A DNA stretch of 64,000 nucleotides, taken from Pratylenchus scribneri. Lineage: Eukaryota; Nematoda; Chromadorea; Rhabditida; Pratylenchidae. The translations under genes were made by a program, and so were the position numbers. The notes beneath the pieces are model-generated. The model was not told the origin of the DNA and did no database searches. It saw nothing but the letters and a program-made list of their open reading frames with translations. The stretch spans positions 496,001-560,000 of the forward strand of contig JAQSEB010000063.1 in NCBI GenBank assembly GCA_030063045.1, in the 5' to 3' direction. Positions 33,780 to 45,702 of this stretch are shown one piece after another (within the stretch, counting starts at the first letter, position 1; each line of letters starts with the position of its first letter).

Positions 33780-35640
33780 GGTTACTTGCAAAGACGATAA
33801 ACAATAATATTGGGACAAAGACAAATCACAAGTTCACAAAAAATTAAATTTAACTATGTAAATCTATGAAAAAGTTGATGGGCGGAAACACATTAAATCA
33901 AAAAAGATAAATATATGTAACAAAAATGTGCATTGCCAATGTTCATTTGTTGATGATCTGCAGTCTGCACGAATCTTTAATATTTTATTTTAATTTTTAT
34001 AAATATTTATATCGTACAATGATTTGTGTGTGTGTGTGTTTGACTTTATTTTAAATTATTTATTTTAAAAATTCATTATTTTTAATTTCTTTAAAGTAAT
34101 TATTTTATGTGTTAGAAAAATAAAAATATAAAAATTTTTATGATCTTAAATTGTTATTATAATTTTTGGGCTTATCAAATCTTCAACTAATTTTTTGAAG
34201 ATTATTCGTGTTGATAGAATTAATAATATCTAAAATTTTTCCGATTTTTAGAACTTAATTGATTATCATTAAAAAGCATTTAAAAATATCCTCTTTTGAA
34301 TATTTGATTTGCATCTCATAAATTTATTAGTTAAGAATTAATATTAAAAAATAATAATAATTTGTTATTTTACAAAATCGAAAAGGCTTCTCCATCCGAA
34401 AAAAAATTTTATAATAAAATAAATAAATAATTTGTTCACTCAATTCTAAATTTCATCCATTTTCGTAATTGATATGTTGCATAAACTTTGGATGAATTTT
34501 TATTCAATTCACTACAGAAATAAACAAAATTTATTATGTCTATTACTGTAATCTCTCTCAGTGATGTCACATACACATCTTCGTACTCGACCTCGTCCGA
34601 GAAAGAAGAGGACATGGTTGGATATTTTGCCACCAGACAAAACTGCTCTCAACAAATTTCCATTTTCAATAACAAATTCGCTCTTTACAGCATTTAAAAT
34701 GTAGTCTTTTCATTAAAAATTTTACACAAATGAACACGCCATTTACCAAGACCAATTATTGCAGAAAAATGGAAGTGATAGTCATGAATCACGAAATATT
34801 GAATAAAAAATTTTTAAAGTAAATAAGGCATCTTTGGTTAAATGCAAAATTCACCATTCTTTATTGACTATTTTTTGAACACTTTTATTTTCAAATTACG
34901 CATTGCAGATTTAAAACTTTGATACTATTGTAGTTTTTATATTACGGTATTACGGTTACGGGGAAGAAGATGAGGATGATGAAGAATAAGTGGAAGCTGA
35001 GGTAATCTTATTCATTATCCTCTTTATCATCATCATCTTCATCATCATTATCTTACTTATCATCATCATCATCCTTTCCTTGAAAAATTCCATTAGTATG
35101 AAAATTTTTAATGTACTTTTAATCAACTGTAAAGTAAATATTGTCAATTTTTTGACACAAATTACTCGACCATTATTTGCTTTAAGCATTAAGAACATCG
35201 GACACAATTAATTTACACAAAAACATCGCTAATTAGCATTGACAAAAAATGAAAAAATCTAACTCATTTATTTCAAAAACCAAACTAAATGCATTTTTGT
35301 TATGTCCAAATTGTTATGCCATCAAAATTTGCGATTCCTTTGTGACAAAAATGTGTCAATTAATTATATATAATATTTTCCCTATTAGTGACCCTGCTGT
35401 TAAATTTACAGAGATCTTCTTGAGAAGGTTCTTAATAGAAATAGAGATTTTTTTCTAATAGAGAGGGGATTGCAAAATAGAGAAATACGATAATTGGATT
35501 ATTTAATGTTAAAATAATTAAATCTCATTTTAACAAAGGGATGAAATTTTATAAGTAAATATTAAAAATAAATGAATAATACGGTACTTGTACAGTTTAC
35601 ATCCTCTTTTTTTCTCATGAAGGAAAATTTGGAATTAAAA
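33780..35640. other. Noncoding stretch with microsatellites
   Basis: Contains a (TG)n run near 34027-34041 and GAT/ATC trinucleotide tracts at about 34960-35075. Copies of the dispersed CATAAATTTATT repeat occur near 34313. A minus-strand frame at 34436-34633 (65 residues, acidic start SSSFSDEVEYEDVYVTSLRE) is somewhat GC-richer and could be an exon, but nothing confirms it. Confidence 0.4.
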
Positions 35641-35800
35641 GTGCATAGTCTTTAGTCTCCCCCCTTTACTTGTTAGGGATAGGGTAAAAAAGGATTAGCT
35701 GAGATGTTTTTTATCCCATCCAATCGGCAACCAATCGCTAATGACCCTAACCCAAATCATGATAACACAAAGGGGGACCCTTCATTTTTTTTCTAATTCA
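35640..35800. repeat. Eroded foldback fragment
   Basis: TCTCCCCCCTTTAC near 35655 and AAAGGGGGACCCTTCATTTT near 35769 are opposed, with GGGATAGGG and CCCTAACCC between them. The right half resembles the AAAGGGGGGACCTTCACTTT block of the 62-905 element. Confidence 0.5.
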
Positions 35801-35954
35801 TTGCACGAATTACTATTATATTATGTATCTTTAAGTAAATAAAATTAAATAAAATTTGGCTTGACAATTGTAAAATTAGAATTTCAATTTTTTAAAAATA
35901 TTTAAAATTTGACTATATATTTGAAATTTGCCTATTTTTCCTCATCAAAAAAAA

Positions 35955-38900
35955 ATGAATGCCGACTATCAAATTATGCATCGCTGGAATGCACATATTT
36001 TGCCCCCATTTGGTTTCGGTCTGAATTTTGTATTCATTTGGATGATTTTGAGGAAAACGCCCAAAAAAATGTTCATCCATAGCCGGATTCTCCTCCAAAC
36101 CTGCGCTGTGGACATTCTATTCCTCATTGTCATGACCATTGGCGAACCGGTTCATATTTTTATTTTCATTGTGAATTAACATTAAAAAGCTGGCAATTGA
36201 TAACTTTTTCATGCAGAGCTTTAAATATGTTTAGAAACCAAATAAAAAATATTTCTAATTTGATTTGAGCTCAAAATATTGAATTTTTTGACCATTTTTT
36301 AAACTTTTAATAACTTTTTTGCGATTTATATAACTTTTATATCACTTTTCTGATTTTAGGTCATCTTTTTATCATTTTTTTAGCCTTTTTGGAATTTTCT
36401 GAAAATTCTATCATTAAATTAACATTTTCATTCCTAGAAACTTTTTCGAAAATTTTTTTTCCATTAAACTAATTTAGTTTAAAATTTTTCTCATTTAAAC
36501 ATTTTCGTCAAAAATTTTCACTTCTAGATCATTCCGGTAAAAAATTACCAGGGCTTTTTACTTTAAAAAAAATTTTTCTTAAAAAATTTTGCCATTTTTT
36601 GAATTTATTTTTTAAAAATTTTCCTCTTTTATCTACTTTTTTGCGATTTTATATAACTTTTTTGCCAGCCCTAATAAAATCATTCAAAATTTTAATTAAA
36701 TTTCAGTTATTTATGAATTATGATGATGACAAAGTTGTGTTATTATTATATGAGGGCTATTTTTCACAATATTTGGGAGTCCTATTCCCTGCATCACTGA
36801 ATCCACTTTGGCATTGTATTCTGTATTTATTCATTGTCTATTTCGAAATATTCAGTATCATTGTCCAGTTTTTGTACAGATATCTGATTTTAGTCAAGTG
36901 AGTTTTTTAATCATTTTAAAATCCATTAATGGCTAATATGGGGCGGATTTATATGTACTTAAATGCAATTTCTTCCCTGTAATCTATATGGGCTATATTA
37001 ATGTTTTTATGATATTTGGATTTAAGACGGATTTTATTTTTGCATATTTTCATATTTTTTTAGCAAAATTTTTCCTACAGAAATGCAAAAAATTGCACAT
37101 TTTAATAGTTTTTGGTTAAAAATTTGTATATTTTGGCATCTTTTGGTGCATATAAATCCACTCTCTATTATTATTCATAAAATTTTATTTAAATTCATAA
37201 ATTATTAAGCAAAAAAATTATATTTTAAATTTATTATTTATAATTTTATTTGATAGACATTAGAATCCATTCCGAATTTTATTGTAAAACTATTGACTTT
37301 AAATATAATCACTTGGAATCAGTGTTGTAAAAACGTCCTCGTCTTTCGTCTCGTCCTCGTCTTCGTCCTCGTCTCGTCCTAGAAAAAAGACGAAATGACG
37401 AGACGAGAGACGAGGGGGTAAAAAGGGCAAGACGAAAAGACGAGACGAGAGACGAGGGGGCAAAAAGGGCAAGACGAAAAGACGAGACGAGAGACGAGGG
37501 GGCAAAAAGGGCAAGACGAAAAGACGAGACGAGAGACGAGGGGGCAAAAAGGGCAAGACGAAAAGACGAGACGAGAGACGAGGGGGCAAAAAGGGCAAGA
37601 CGAAAAGACGAGACGAGAGACGAGGGGGCAAAAAGGGCAAGACGAAAAGACGAGACGAGAGACGAGACTTTGAAATTTTTACAACACTGCTGGGAATATT
37701 TGGTTTGTGACACTTTTCTCATTGATTGTTAAATATTAATTTAAAAAATGCAAAATTATAATTTATAATATTTAAGAAAATATCGACTGAATTTTCTGCG
37801 TTATATGCTTTTATTAATGCTTCCAATCTGCATTGTTGCAACGATCATTCGATTTTTATTCGCCGGCTTTTTGAATCCGACATTCAATGCAAATTCTTCA
37901 ATATTCATAAATGGATCCAATTATTCAGCATATATTATCTGCGATTTTATTGTAAATTCAAATATCGTAAAATAAATATAATCTTTTACATGTACAAAAG
38001 GGAATAATTTCGAAGTAGAATTAGGAAAAGCAGTTTATTTACAAAAAAGATTGAATTTATAAAAAAAAAATTCTAGAGTCAAAAAACTTTGTCTACTCTT
38101 ACTTTAAAAAGATTCTAAAAAATATATTTGGACTTTTAAGATTGGCATGATCAAATATATTAGATTTTTTTCAAATATAATATTGGAAAATTGACTAGTT
38201 ACTTAATTAGCTAGGCCCTGGGATAGCTAATTTTGGAAATTTCCTTTTCTAGGCAATCTATAAACTCGAATAGATTCATCTGATTCGGCATGGACAATTT
38301 ACTCTATGAAATTTCATCAGATCGATATTAAAATTAGGGATAGAGATAAAATTAGGGCAGCAGACTCCGGTTATTAGGAATCTAGCCGAAAGTGTTATTA
38401 AAAAAATACATATGAGTCCGAAATGAAATTTCATATAGTAAATCGATCAGGCTGATAGAATGAGTATATACTCTAGTTTATACGACATTTGGAAGCAGTT
38501 ATTTTCAAAATTAGTAAGCCCGGGTGCATAGTTAATTCCGATTCCTTTTGGGTTATTTTTTGATATCTATTTTCTAGCAAAATAAATGTAAAGATTTCAA
38601 ATCAAATATTCAATATTAGCTACAATATGGCCATAAATTCTTTTTTGTAAATTAGATATTATTTTACTACACATATCATAATAGAAATTATTTGTTTATG
38701 TTAAAAAATTTTGAAGGAAATTTTTCTGTCTAAAAAGCATATAAAATAAGTCGAATAAATATAAATAAATTTGCTTATAATTTGTAAATTTAATTTTTTT
38801 TAGGATGGAACTGGCATTTTATATTCTCGCATGATGCATTTCTCTACATTGTTATTCGTATGCATCAACATTTTTTGTGCCATACAAATGATTCGATTCA

Positions 38901-41307
38901 TTAATTCCAATGCTCTAAATGAGCGATTGAAGAAATTGAATAAGCAACTCACATTGACGCTGATTTTGATTGTAAGTTTCTAAAATTTATTTGTAAATCA
39001 TAATTGGATACTTTCCTGTTATGAGTCCCCTCATAAAAAATTAATGAAAATCGCATCGAAGATGAGATTTTATCTGCTATATTCATTTAACTGATATCCT
39101 TATAAACATAAAATTTTATCAAGAAAATTCTATCAACCCAGGGTCGCAAAAAAAATACAAAGCAAATTATTTTGAGGATTTCATCAAATTATGAAAATAT
39201 TATAAAAATAATGTAATTTGTAAAATATATTGAGAATAAAAGAATTCTGAAAAGCATTATAAAATTTTCATAATTTTGGAATCTATTTTTAGACGAATTT
39301 TGAAAATGATTCAAAAAATAATATGAAAATAAATTCTCAAAATGTTATAAATTTCAGAATATTTTTGTAATATCTTTATTTTAAAAATAGGCTAAGAATA
39401 TTCGAATTCTTGGAATATGTTTTGAATTAAGCTATTCTTACAATTTATTTTGATAGACATTTTCAGAATTATTTTTAAAATCAAAATAAAAATGCTTTTT
39501 AAAATGGAAGAAATCTCAGAATATATTCAGAATAGTAAGATTTTCACCATTTATTTTCTACTCATTTTCAGAATTAATTTTGAAAATTTATGATAAAATA
39601 TTTTTAAAATTGGAACTAATTTTCAGAATATTTTCTAATTTGTTCTTTTTTAACAATGGTAAAATGTGTACTATTTCTTTTAGACGATCAGAGATGGCTC
39701 TGTCTATTTCCTCCTATTGTGTGCTTCTCATAAATTTTTTTTACCCTTCAGCCCATATAGCACCCAGATTTATAAGGGGAAGACATGGCTTCTGCCCCTC
39801 ATGGGGCATGCTTCCGGTGTATTAGCCGTTGGGATTGGACTTGCGCGAGGTCCTAAGACTCCCGAGTGCGCGGGATCTTAGGATTCTCGAGATCCTGGGA
39901 CTCCGAGTGCGCGGGATCCTAGGAATCTCGAAATCCCGGGTGCGCGAGATCCTGGGACTCCCGAGTGTCCGGGATCCTGGGATTCTCGAAATCCGGGTGC
40001 GCGAGGATCTTGTTGAGTTTTGGAAATAATTTTTGGCCTATTTTGGCACTAATTAATGAAAATTTTGTCTCGGAATATTCTCAAAATATTTTGAAAATTG
40101 GTGCCATTTTGAAGATCATTTTTTGACCAATTTTGAGAATACATGTTGAAAATTGACTAAAAATAAATTCTGTAAATGATCGCATTTTGAAAATGATTTT
40201 TTGACCAATTTTGAGAATGCATGCTGAAAATAAGGCTGAAAATGGATTTTGAAATGAATTTTATTTTTAAAATATTTCCAGAATTCTAAATATTTTGAGA
40301 ATTCATTTTTTCATTCATTTTTAAGGTATATTCTGAGAATGGAAATGAGTTTTATTTTTAGAATCATTCTCAAAATTGTACTATTTTAATGATATTTCCA
40401 GAATTGTCGTATTTCCATTTTGGTTATATCTCTGAAAATCCCACGCATGTCGACATCATTCTCAGAATATAGACCAAAAAATGCGACCCTGGGAAGGGGA
40501 GACCAAGGGTATTTTGGAAAAAAATTTTAAAATTCAATATATAACTCAATCGAGACAGCTATAAGAATTGAACCAAATGATATCATTTATTAGATTATTA
40601 TACTATAATATGTTGAATTCATAGATCAAAATACAATAAATTACCAAGAAAAATATTACTTCGTTCATAACTTGACAATAATGGGATATTTAACTATAAA
40701 AATTGAAATTTTACCATTCGATTCACCTAACCAAGCAGCGCCTAATTTAGCAATAATAAGGTTATAAAATTTTTTAAAATTTTCCTTATTAGTCCCTTCA
40801 ATGAATTTTCATGATTAAATTGGTCATTCTCTTACGAAGATGTCGAAATATATGGATAAAAGATCTCAGATTCGTAATTGCCATCCAAAATTTCCCATGA
40901 GATGCGATTTTCATAATTTTATTGGTGAGGGTAACATAACGGGAAAGTATCCATGATTGCGTAATACGTAGGTATAATAATATAATTAAATTCTGTTAAA
41001 GAAATCAAATAAATTTACTTTTAATTTAATATTTTAGGCTATATTCCCTTTAACTATATTGGCATTCATATGCTTCGGTGCAATTTTCTTGATTGAGAAT
41101 ATGAATATGAATAGAGATGTTTTATTCTTTTTTGCGAATATTTTTGAATGTTGGCCACCAATTTTGAATCCAATTATTGGAATGATCATCAATAAACCAT
41201 ATCGTGATTCAATTATTAATTTTATGAAGAAATTAAGGAGAAGAGAAGAAGAAAGCCCCGCCGAAAGAGTATTTCAAATCAGACCAGCACAAACACAAAT
41301 GAGTTAA
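35955..41307 (+). CDS. Nematode seven-transmembrane chemoreceptor, Str superfamily (Srd-like)
   Basis: Predicted serpentine receptor of the sensory-neuron membrane, presumed to detect an environmental chemical. Exons 35955-36170, 36707-36897, 37777-37951, 38804-38971 and 41038-41307, phase kept throughout, about 339 residues, the usual length of this class. An alternative donor at 37966 would give 344. Hydrophobic segments: LPPFGFGLNFVFIWMIL, LLQTCAVDILFLIVMTIG, WHCILYLFIVYFEIFSIIVQ followed by FLYRYLIL, YMLLLMLPICIVATIIRFLF, MHFSTLLFVCINIFCAI, IFPLTILAFICFGAIFLIE and WPPILNPIIGMIINKPYRDS. A charged cytoplasmic tail ends RPAQTQMS. The N-terminal TM1-TM2 spacing, FLYRY after TM3 and the PYR after TM7 fit the Str superfamily. 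Assignment to Srd rather than Str/Srh is tentative. Introns 2, 3 and 4 each carry a transposon-like insertion. Confidence 0.88.
37320..37689. mobile_element. hAT-like MITE carrying a 42 bp satellite, in receptor intron 2
   Basis: The ends CAGTGTTGTAAAAA (37320) and TTTTTACAACACTG (ending 37689) are inverted. The immediate flanks CTTGGAAT (37312-37319) and CTGGGAAT (37690-37697) match at 7 of 8 bases, as expected for an hAT target duplication. The core consists of about six tandem 42 bp units (GACGAAAAGACGAGACGAGA, then GACGAGGGGGCAAAAAGGGC) and is far more GC-rich than the intron. Because 42 is a multiple of 3 and the unit lacks stops, the array gives long open frames of a 14-residue repeat on the minus strand. 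These are not genes. Confidence 0.85.
38201..38540. repeat. Imperfect inverted-repeat element in receptor intron 3
   Basis: AATTAGCTAGGCCCTGGG and TAGCTAATTTTGGAAATTTC at the left pair with GGAATTAACTATGCACCCGG and TTACTAATTTTGAAAATAAC read from the right. The arms continue through TTTACTCTATGAAATTTCAT against TTTACTATATGAAATTTCAT. Arms of about 110 bases surround a loop near 38340-38400. It is a likely MITE; no target duplication defined. Confidence 0.6.
39139..40491. mobile_element. Putative 1.35 kb hAT-like element in receptor intron 4
   Basis: CAGGGTCGCAAAAAAAA starts at 39139 and TTTTTTG-type GCGACCCTG (as AAAAAATGCGACCCTG) ends at 40491, giving inverted ends of about 10-12 bases with the CAGGG start typical of hAT elements. 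The interior is full of irregular ATTCTCAGAATA and TTTTGAGAATG repeats on both strands and holds a GC-rich tandem block. No convincing 8 bp duplication is visible (TATCAACC on the left, GGAAGGGG on the right), so the family call is tentative. Confidence 0.5.
39830..40016 (+). repeat. GC-rich tandem repeat block
   Basis: Alternating copies of GAGTGCGCGGGATCCTAGGA and TCTCGAAATCCCGGGTGCGC at a spacing of about 30-35 bases, roughly five units, with many internal palindromes (GGATCC, CCCGGG, CTCGAG). Its GC content is far above the surrounding intron. A plus frame of 66 codons (39829-40029) reads through it and is probably fortuitous. Confidence 0.75.
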
Positions 41308-42709
41308 ATAATGCAAAATATTGGAATATTTTAACATTGCTTCATATAAATATTGCATGCTAAATTAATAAATTTTTTTTGATATATATTAATTTCATAA
41401 ATAAAAGTAGATTTATTATGTAATATAATAATTCAAAAATAATAGTTAATCTCAATATAACATGGACATAAAAAATCTGCCTGGTTTGACTAAAATAATT
41501 CCACATGTTTTTCATAAAATAACTCAATTTTGGGCCTGGTCATAGATTCGACTTTCATTTTTGGATTAGATGCGGCAGCCATTTTTCTTAAATTTTAATA
41601 CAATTTTGGATTTTTCTTCTCCATTTTTAATTAAAACAATGGTAAAGTTTCGTAAACAATTTAATACTCCAAGGAATCTGATGTGATGACACATTTTAAA
41701 TGGAATTTGGAATTGAAATAATAATTTATTTTTTATATATTTTATTCAAATATGTCTAAATTGATGAGTTAAATTTTATATTTAATTATTTTTTTCTTTT
41801 ATTTTATGATGAAATTTTTTCTAGAATTTAAAAAATTTTACAAATATTTTTTTAACACATAAAATTATTTTACTGAGGAAATTAAATTTTAAAAATTTTG
41901 CAATGATTATTAAATAATGTGGCAAACAAGAAAATCTCCGATATTCGCCAGAATTGTAATCAAATGAAAAGTAATATTCATGAATGGAATTTTTATAAAA
42001 TAGTTCTTCTTTATTTATTATATTAAAAATATGAAGTCTAAAAAATTAAAATAATGTCTATCGTTCGTTTTTAGCGAAATTAAAAAATATAAAAAATATG
42101 TATCATTAAATTTAAATATTTTAAATAATAAATTGTTGTTTTTAATTTGTCAAAATAGTGTTAATTTATGCAAATTTACAAAAAAAAATGTTTAAAATTA
42201 TTATTAAAAATATTGAATTAAATCTTTTTTGGAGAATTAATTTTTTCTTCTTATTTCCTTATATCAAAAATGGATTTGTAGTAAAATATAAAATAGTTTT
42301 AAAGAAATTTTAAAAATAAAATTAAAAATCAATATTTCAAAATATAAAACTCCGGATTTTTTCTGTAATTCCCGAACGGGATCGCGAACGAAGCACCGTG
42401 CCGAACTCTATATAAACAGTGGAAATTTTTGAATGTATTTTTTGGGAAAATTTTTTAATTATTTCAACAACCAAAAAATTTGTACTAAGTGTGATGGATT
42501 GCCAGCCGAATTAGTGAATGAATTATTCGGTTCATTGTGATTGGATATAGCATATAGGGTTAGACAAAGGGTAATTTTATAGTTTATATCCTTTTTTTCT
42601 CAAAATCTTCAAATTTATTTTATTTTCCAAGAGTTTTAAAATGTTTATAAATGCTTCCTATTATTCTTATTTTCGTATCCCAACAATTCGTCAAGCTCCT
42701 CCATCCTTT
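41308..42709. other. Region between convergent receptor and 14-3-3 genes
   Basis: No coding frame. A small GC-richer spot at about 42350-42420 contains CTCTATATAAACAGT, a TATA-like motif on the plus strand with no gene downstream of it. Confidence 0.4.
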
Positions 42710-43660
42710 TCAATTTTCATTTTCATCGCGTTCTTCGATGTGTTCTTCTTGCTCATCTGCTGCCATTTCATCGTCGACCCAATCTACCATATTCTCTCGG
42801 ATTAATTGTATGATCGCAGTGGAATCCCTTCGGCTGTCTTCGTCCAGCATCTCCAATTCGGCTTCGGTGGCCTCATCCAATGCCTGAAAAAATAAAATTA
42901 ACAAAACTCAAGGTTCAGACTGATGAAAACCTCATTGGCCAATTGACGGGCCTTGTCCGGTGAATTCAGGATGTCAAAGTAGAAGAAGGAAAAGTACAGT
43001 ATCAAGTTAAGGCGAAAGGGATGAGCCGGCGACAAGTCCTTTGCGCTCTCAAATGCCTCTTGATAGCTTCCTTGTGATTTCTCAATGACTTCTGAAATAG
43101 TGGGTTTATTCATCAGTTATTAATTTCCATTAAAAAATTACCATTCCGTTCGTCTCCTGTGGCGATCTCGGCCAAATATCGATAGTAGTCACCCTTCAGA
43201 TTCTCGTAGAACACTTCCAATTCGGGATTGATTGCTTTTGGGATAAGGTATTTGTCCAATAAATTCTGAATTAAAAATGATTTTAATTAAATATATTCTG
43301 CTCCACATTCTTTTACCAAAACTTCTTCGCAAATATCCTTTATTTCCTTTTCGACCTTCTCCCGATATTCATTGATGACTTCTTGCATCACTTCTGATTC
43401 ATCAATATGTCGTGCTGTGATGTTTCGCCAAGCAAAGCGACGAGCGAAAATTATATTGTTGAAGGATATAGAAAGTAATTTGCATTCCTCCTTTGATAAT
43501 TCGGCGCCAAGTTTGACGACCTCTTTCATCGATTTTGCCATGTCTTCAAAACGCAAAGCCTAAAATTTTATGGTGAATGTTATAAATAAATGCAAAGTTT
43601 CGGCTTCACCTGTTCGGCAAGTTTTGCATGCATCACTAATTTATCTCTATTTTGGGCCAT
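42710..43660 (-). CDS. Divergent 14-3-3 protein
   Basis: Phosphoserine/phosphothreonine-binding adaptor of the 14-3-3 family. Exons 43610-43660, 43317-43559, 43142-43265, 42931-43091 and 42710-42883 give 250 residues, the usual length, phase kept throughout. It starts [20 protein letters not shown]. Nine-helix landmarks are readable: [104 protein letters not shown] and [10 protein letters not shown], with an acidic tail. Odd points: the phosphate-contacting lysine equivalent to K49 of human zeta is Asn (residue 51), and the peptide-binding Asn equivalent to N173 is Tyr ([12 protein letters not shown]). The equivalents of R56, R127, Y128 and N224 are kept. It is therefore probably a fast-evolving paralogue, not the main housekeeping copy. 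Confidence 0.95.
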
Positions 43661-43664
43661 TGTT

Positions 43665-44200
43665 GTATTTTTGTTTGTTGAAATTTTTAATTAAAATCTA
43701 GTCAAGACTTAAGCCAATAAATTATGATGAGCAATTTAATTAAAACCATCTTCAAATTTTATATGAGTTGGAAATGTAAAAAGAAATTTTCTCAAAGTAA
43801 TAGATTTTAAATAAATTTATAATTTTAATATTTAAAATAAAATGGACAACTTCATTATTTACATTCAGCAAAGATTTTCGTGTGTCTTTTTTGAATAAAA
43901 TTAATTCATTCTTTAGAACATGGAATTTAAGAAAATCCGAAATCGTTTTTTTTCCTTTAACAATCTTTTTCACTGAATCCTTCCTTGCCCATTTTCAATG
44001 TTTTTTGATCATATAATAATTTTCCATTTGAATATTCACTCATCATCATTCAGAAAAAATTGTGAAAATAAAATGGGAAATTGAACAAAGAATATAAGCA
44101 AAAAAGTTTTATTAAATTTTTGGGTAATTTTTATTTTATATTTGTAAATAATTTAATATTTATTTTTAAGTCATATCATAGTTTCCAATCATTTATAATA
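43665..44200. other. Upstream region of the 14-3-3 gene
   Basis: AT-rich, promoter presumed here. The minus frame at 43752-43973 is low-complexity and unsupported. Confidence 0.3.
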
Positions 44201-44215
44201 TAAAATAAGAATTAA

Positions 44216-44372
44216 TTATAGTTTTCCTTGCATTCTTTTCACCTTGGTTTGGGAAGATATTTCCATATTGGGAATGTGGGAGAACCGATATTCACAGTTC
44301 TGCAATGAGATAGATGCCTTCGCACATTGAACCAAGTCCAATTCATTACAATCCGGCATGGGTTGATTCTCA
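44216..44372 (-). CDS. Possible terminal exon of an unidentified gene
   Basis: GC-richer than its surroundings and open to a TAA at 44216-44218. It reads NQPMPDCNELDLVQCAKASI, then a further NCEYRFSHIPNMEISSQTKV. Three cysteines and balanced codon use look coding. A possible 3' splice site ends in GAG/AAG near 44370. No upstream exon or family was recognised; it may be a relic. Confidence 0.3.
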
Positions 44373-44986
44373 GTATTATCAGCATATAAAATAATTTTGA
44401 ATTGAGTTTTTAATTTTTTAAAATATAGTACACAATTTTTGTACATATTAAAAATAACCCAATATTAATTAAAAGGTGAGAAAATTAAATTTAATTTAAT
44501 TGTGACTAAATTAAACGTTTTACAATGATTTAATTGACAAAAATATTATAAAATAAGTAAAAATTTAAAATTAACGAAAAATGTCGCCCTTTTTGGCAAT
44601 TCCAACTCGTAGACAAATTGAGGGATAGAATTATATAAATCATTCCTCATATTTGAGTGAAATCAGACGAAAGTCTATAAACAAAGGTAGACTAAATTAT
44701 TCACTCTTTATGAGTTGAATAAATTAAATTTTGGAATTGCATTGCCTTTGATTAGGCAATGCTTGAAATTTTATTGAATTTGTTCTTGAAAAAATTTATT
44801 TTAAATATAATTATGTTTTTTATATTCGTGTGTAAGGATTGAATTCATTTTAATTAATTTTTATTAGAAAAGAATATTTCACAAATCTTTTCTTTTTTGT
44901 TCCTAGCCCATAACCCTAGCCCTAATCGTATATTGAATGATTCATTTCGTTTTTGTTGAGCCAATTTCGATCCAAAATTTCCATTT

Positions 44987-45345
44987 CCATTCGAGCGCTG
45001 CTCTTTCTTTTTGTTGAATTAAATAGGCCAAGTCATTATTGACTTGAGATTGGGACTGACTGAGGAGAGACTGGGGAATGTCGCCTTTATATAGTAATTC
45101 TATGACCGGTCATTCCGTTCAATATTATCCGGTTTACCGGTAAATTTCGTGTTATAATTCGTGCTTCTCCTTTTTCCATTCGAGCGCTGCTCTATCTTAA
45201 ACCTGTCGCTTTATTCTTAATTCCAAGCCATCACTTGAAATTGAAACTAAGGAGGGATTGAGGAAATGCAGCCTTTATATAGTAATTCTACGACCGGTCC
45301 GACCGGTCATACCGCTTATAAATTACGTGTTATTATTTATGTTTC
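44987..45345. repeat. Diverged tandem duplication with TATA and ACCGGT motifs
   Basis: CCATTCGAGCGCTGCTCT starts at 44987 and again at 45176, spacing 189. Both units contain CTTTATATAGTAATTCTA followed by GACCGGTC and then TTCGTGTTAT or TTACGTGTTAT. The 5' part is diverged, the 3' part well kept. The TATATA placed before a palindromic GACCGGTC looks promoter-like, but no transcript start can be assigned. A CCCTAGCCCTAATC stretch lies just upstream at 44915. Confidence 0.7.
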
Positions 45346-45702
45346 TCTTTTTCTTAGTCCTTACAAACCTTGCCATAACTACATGCGATACTTTTCTCAT
45401 TAACAATAAAATACGATTAATGATATATTATGATTTCCATAATATAAAAAAAATTTCAAAAATCCCCACTTTGGGTGGGGATGCCAAATTTTTAATAAAA
45501 AAGAATTTTTTAACCAAATAAGAAAAATAAAAATTATGAATAGATAAAGTACATATCATAGAGTATAGAAAAATAAAATTTAAAGTTTGAATTTGAAAGG
45601 AAAACGAAATTCATCCGATTTTCTTAAAATATATTTCCATGCTACATTGTTCACATTTGCCAAGCATTTTTGTTTGCTTCTTGTGTTGGTTCGACTTTAT
45701 CT

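Noticed and set aside
34956..35211. Frames of Met/Ile and Ser runs
   Set aside because: Translation of GAT/ATC microsatellite.
37299..37722. Two long minus-strand frames with 14-residue repeats (LPFLPPRLSSRLFV type)
   Set aside because: They are the translation of the 42 bp satellite inside the hAT-like element; unit length divisible by three keeps frames open.
45258..45521. 87-codon plus frame with a hydrophobic segment
   Set aside because: Starts inside the second unit of the tandem duplication and continues into AT-rich low-complexity sequence; TM-like residues follow from T-rich DNA.
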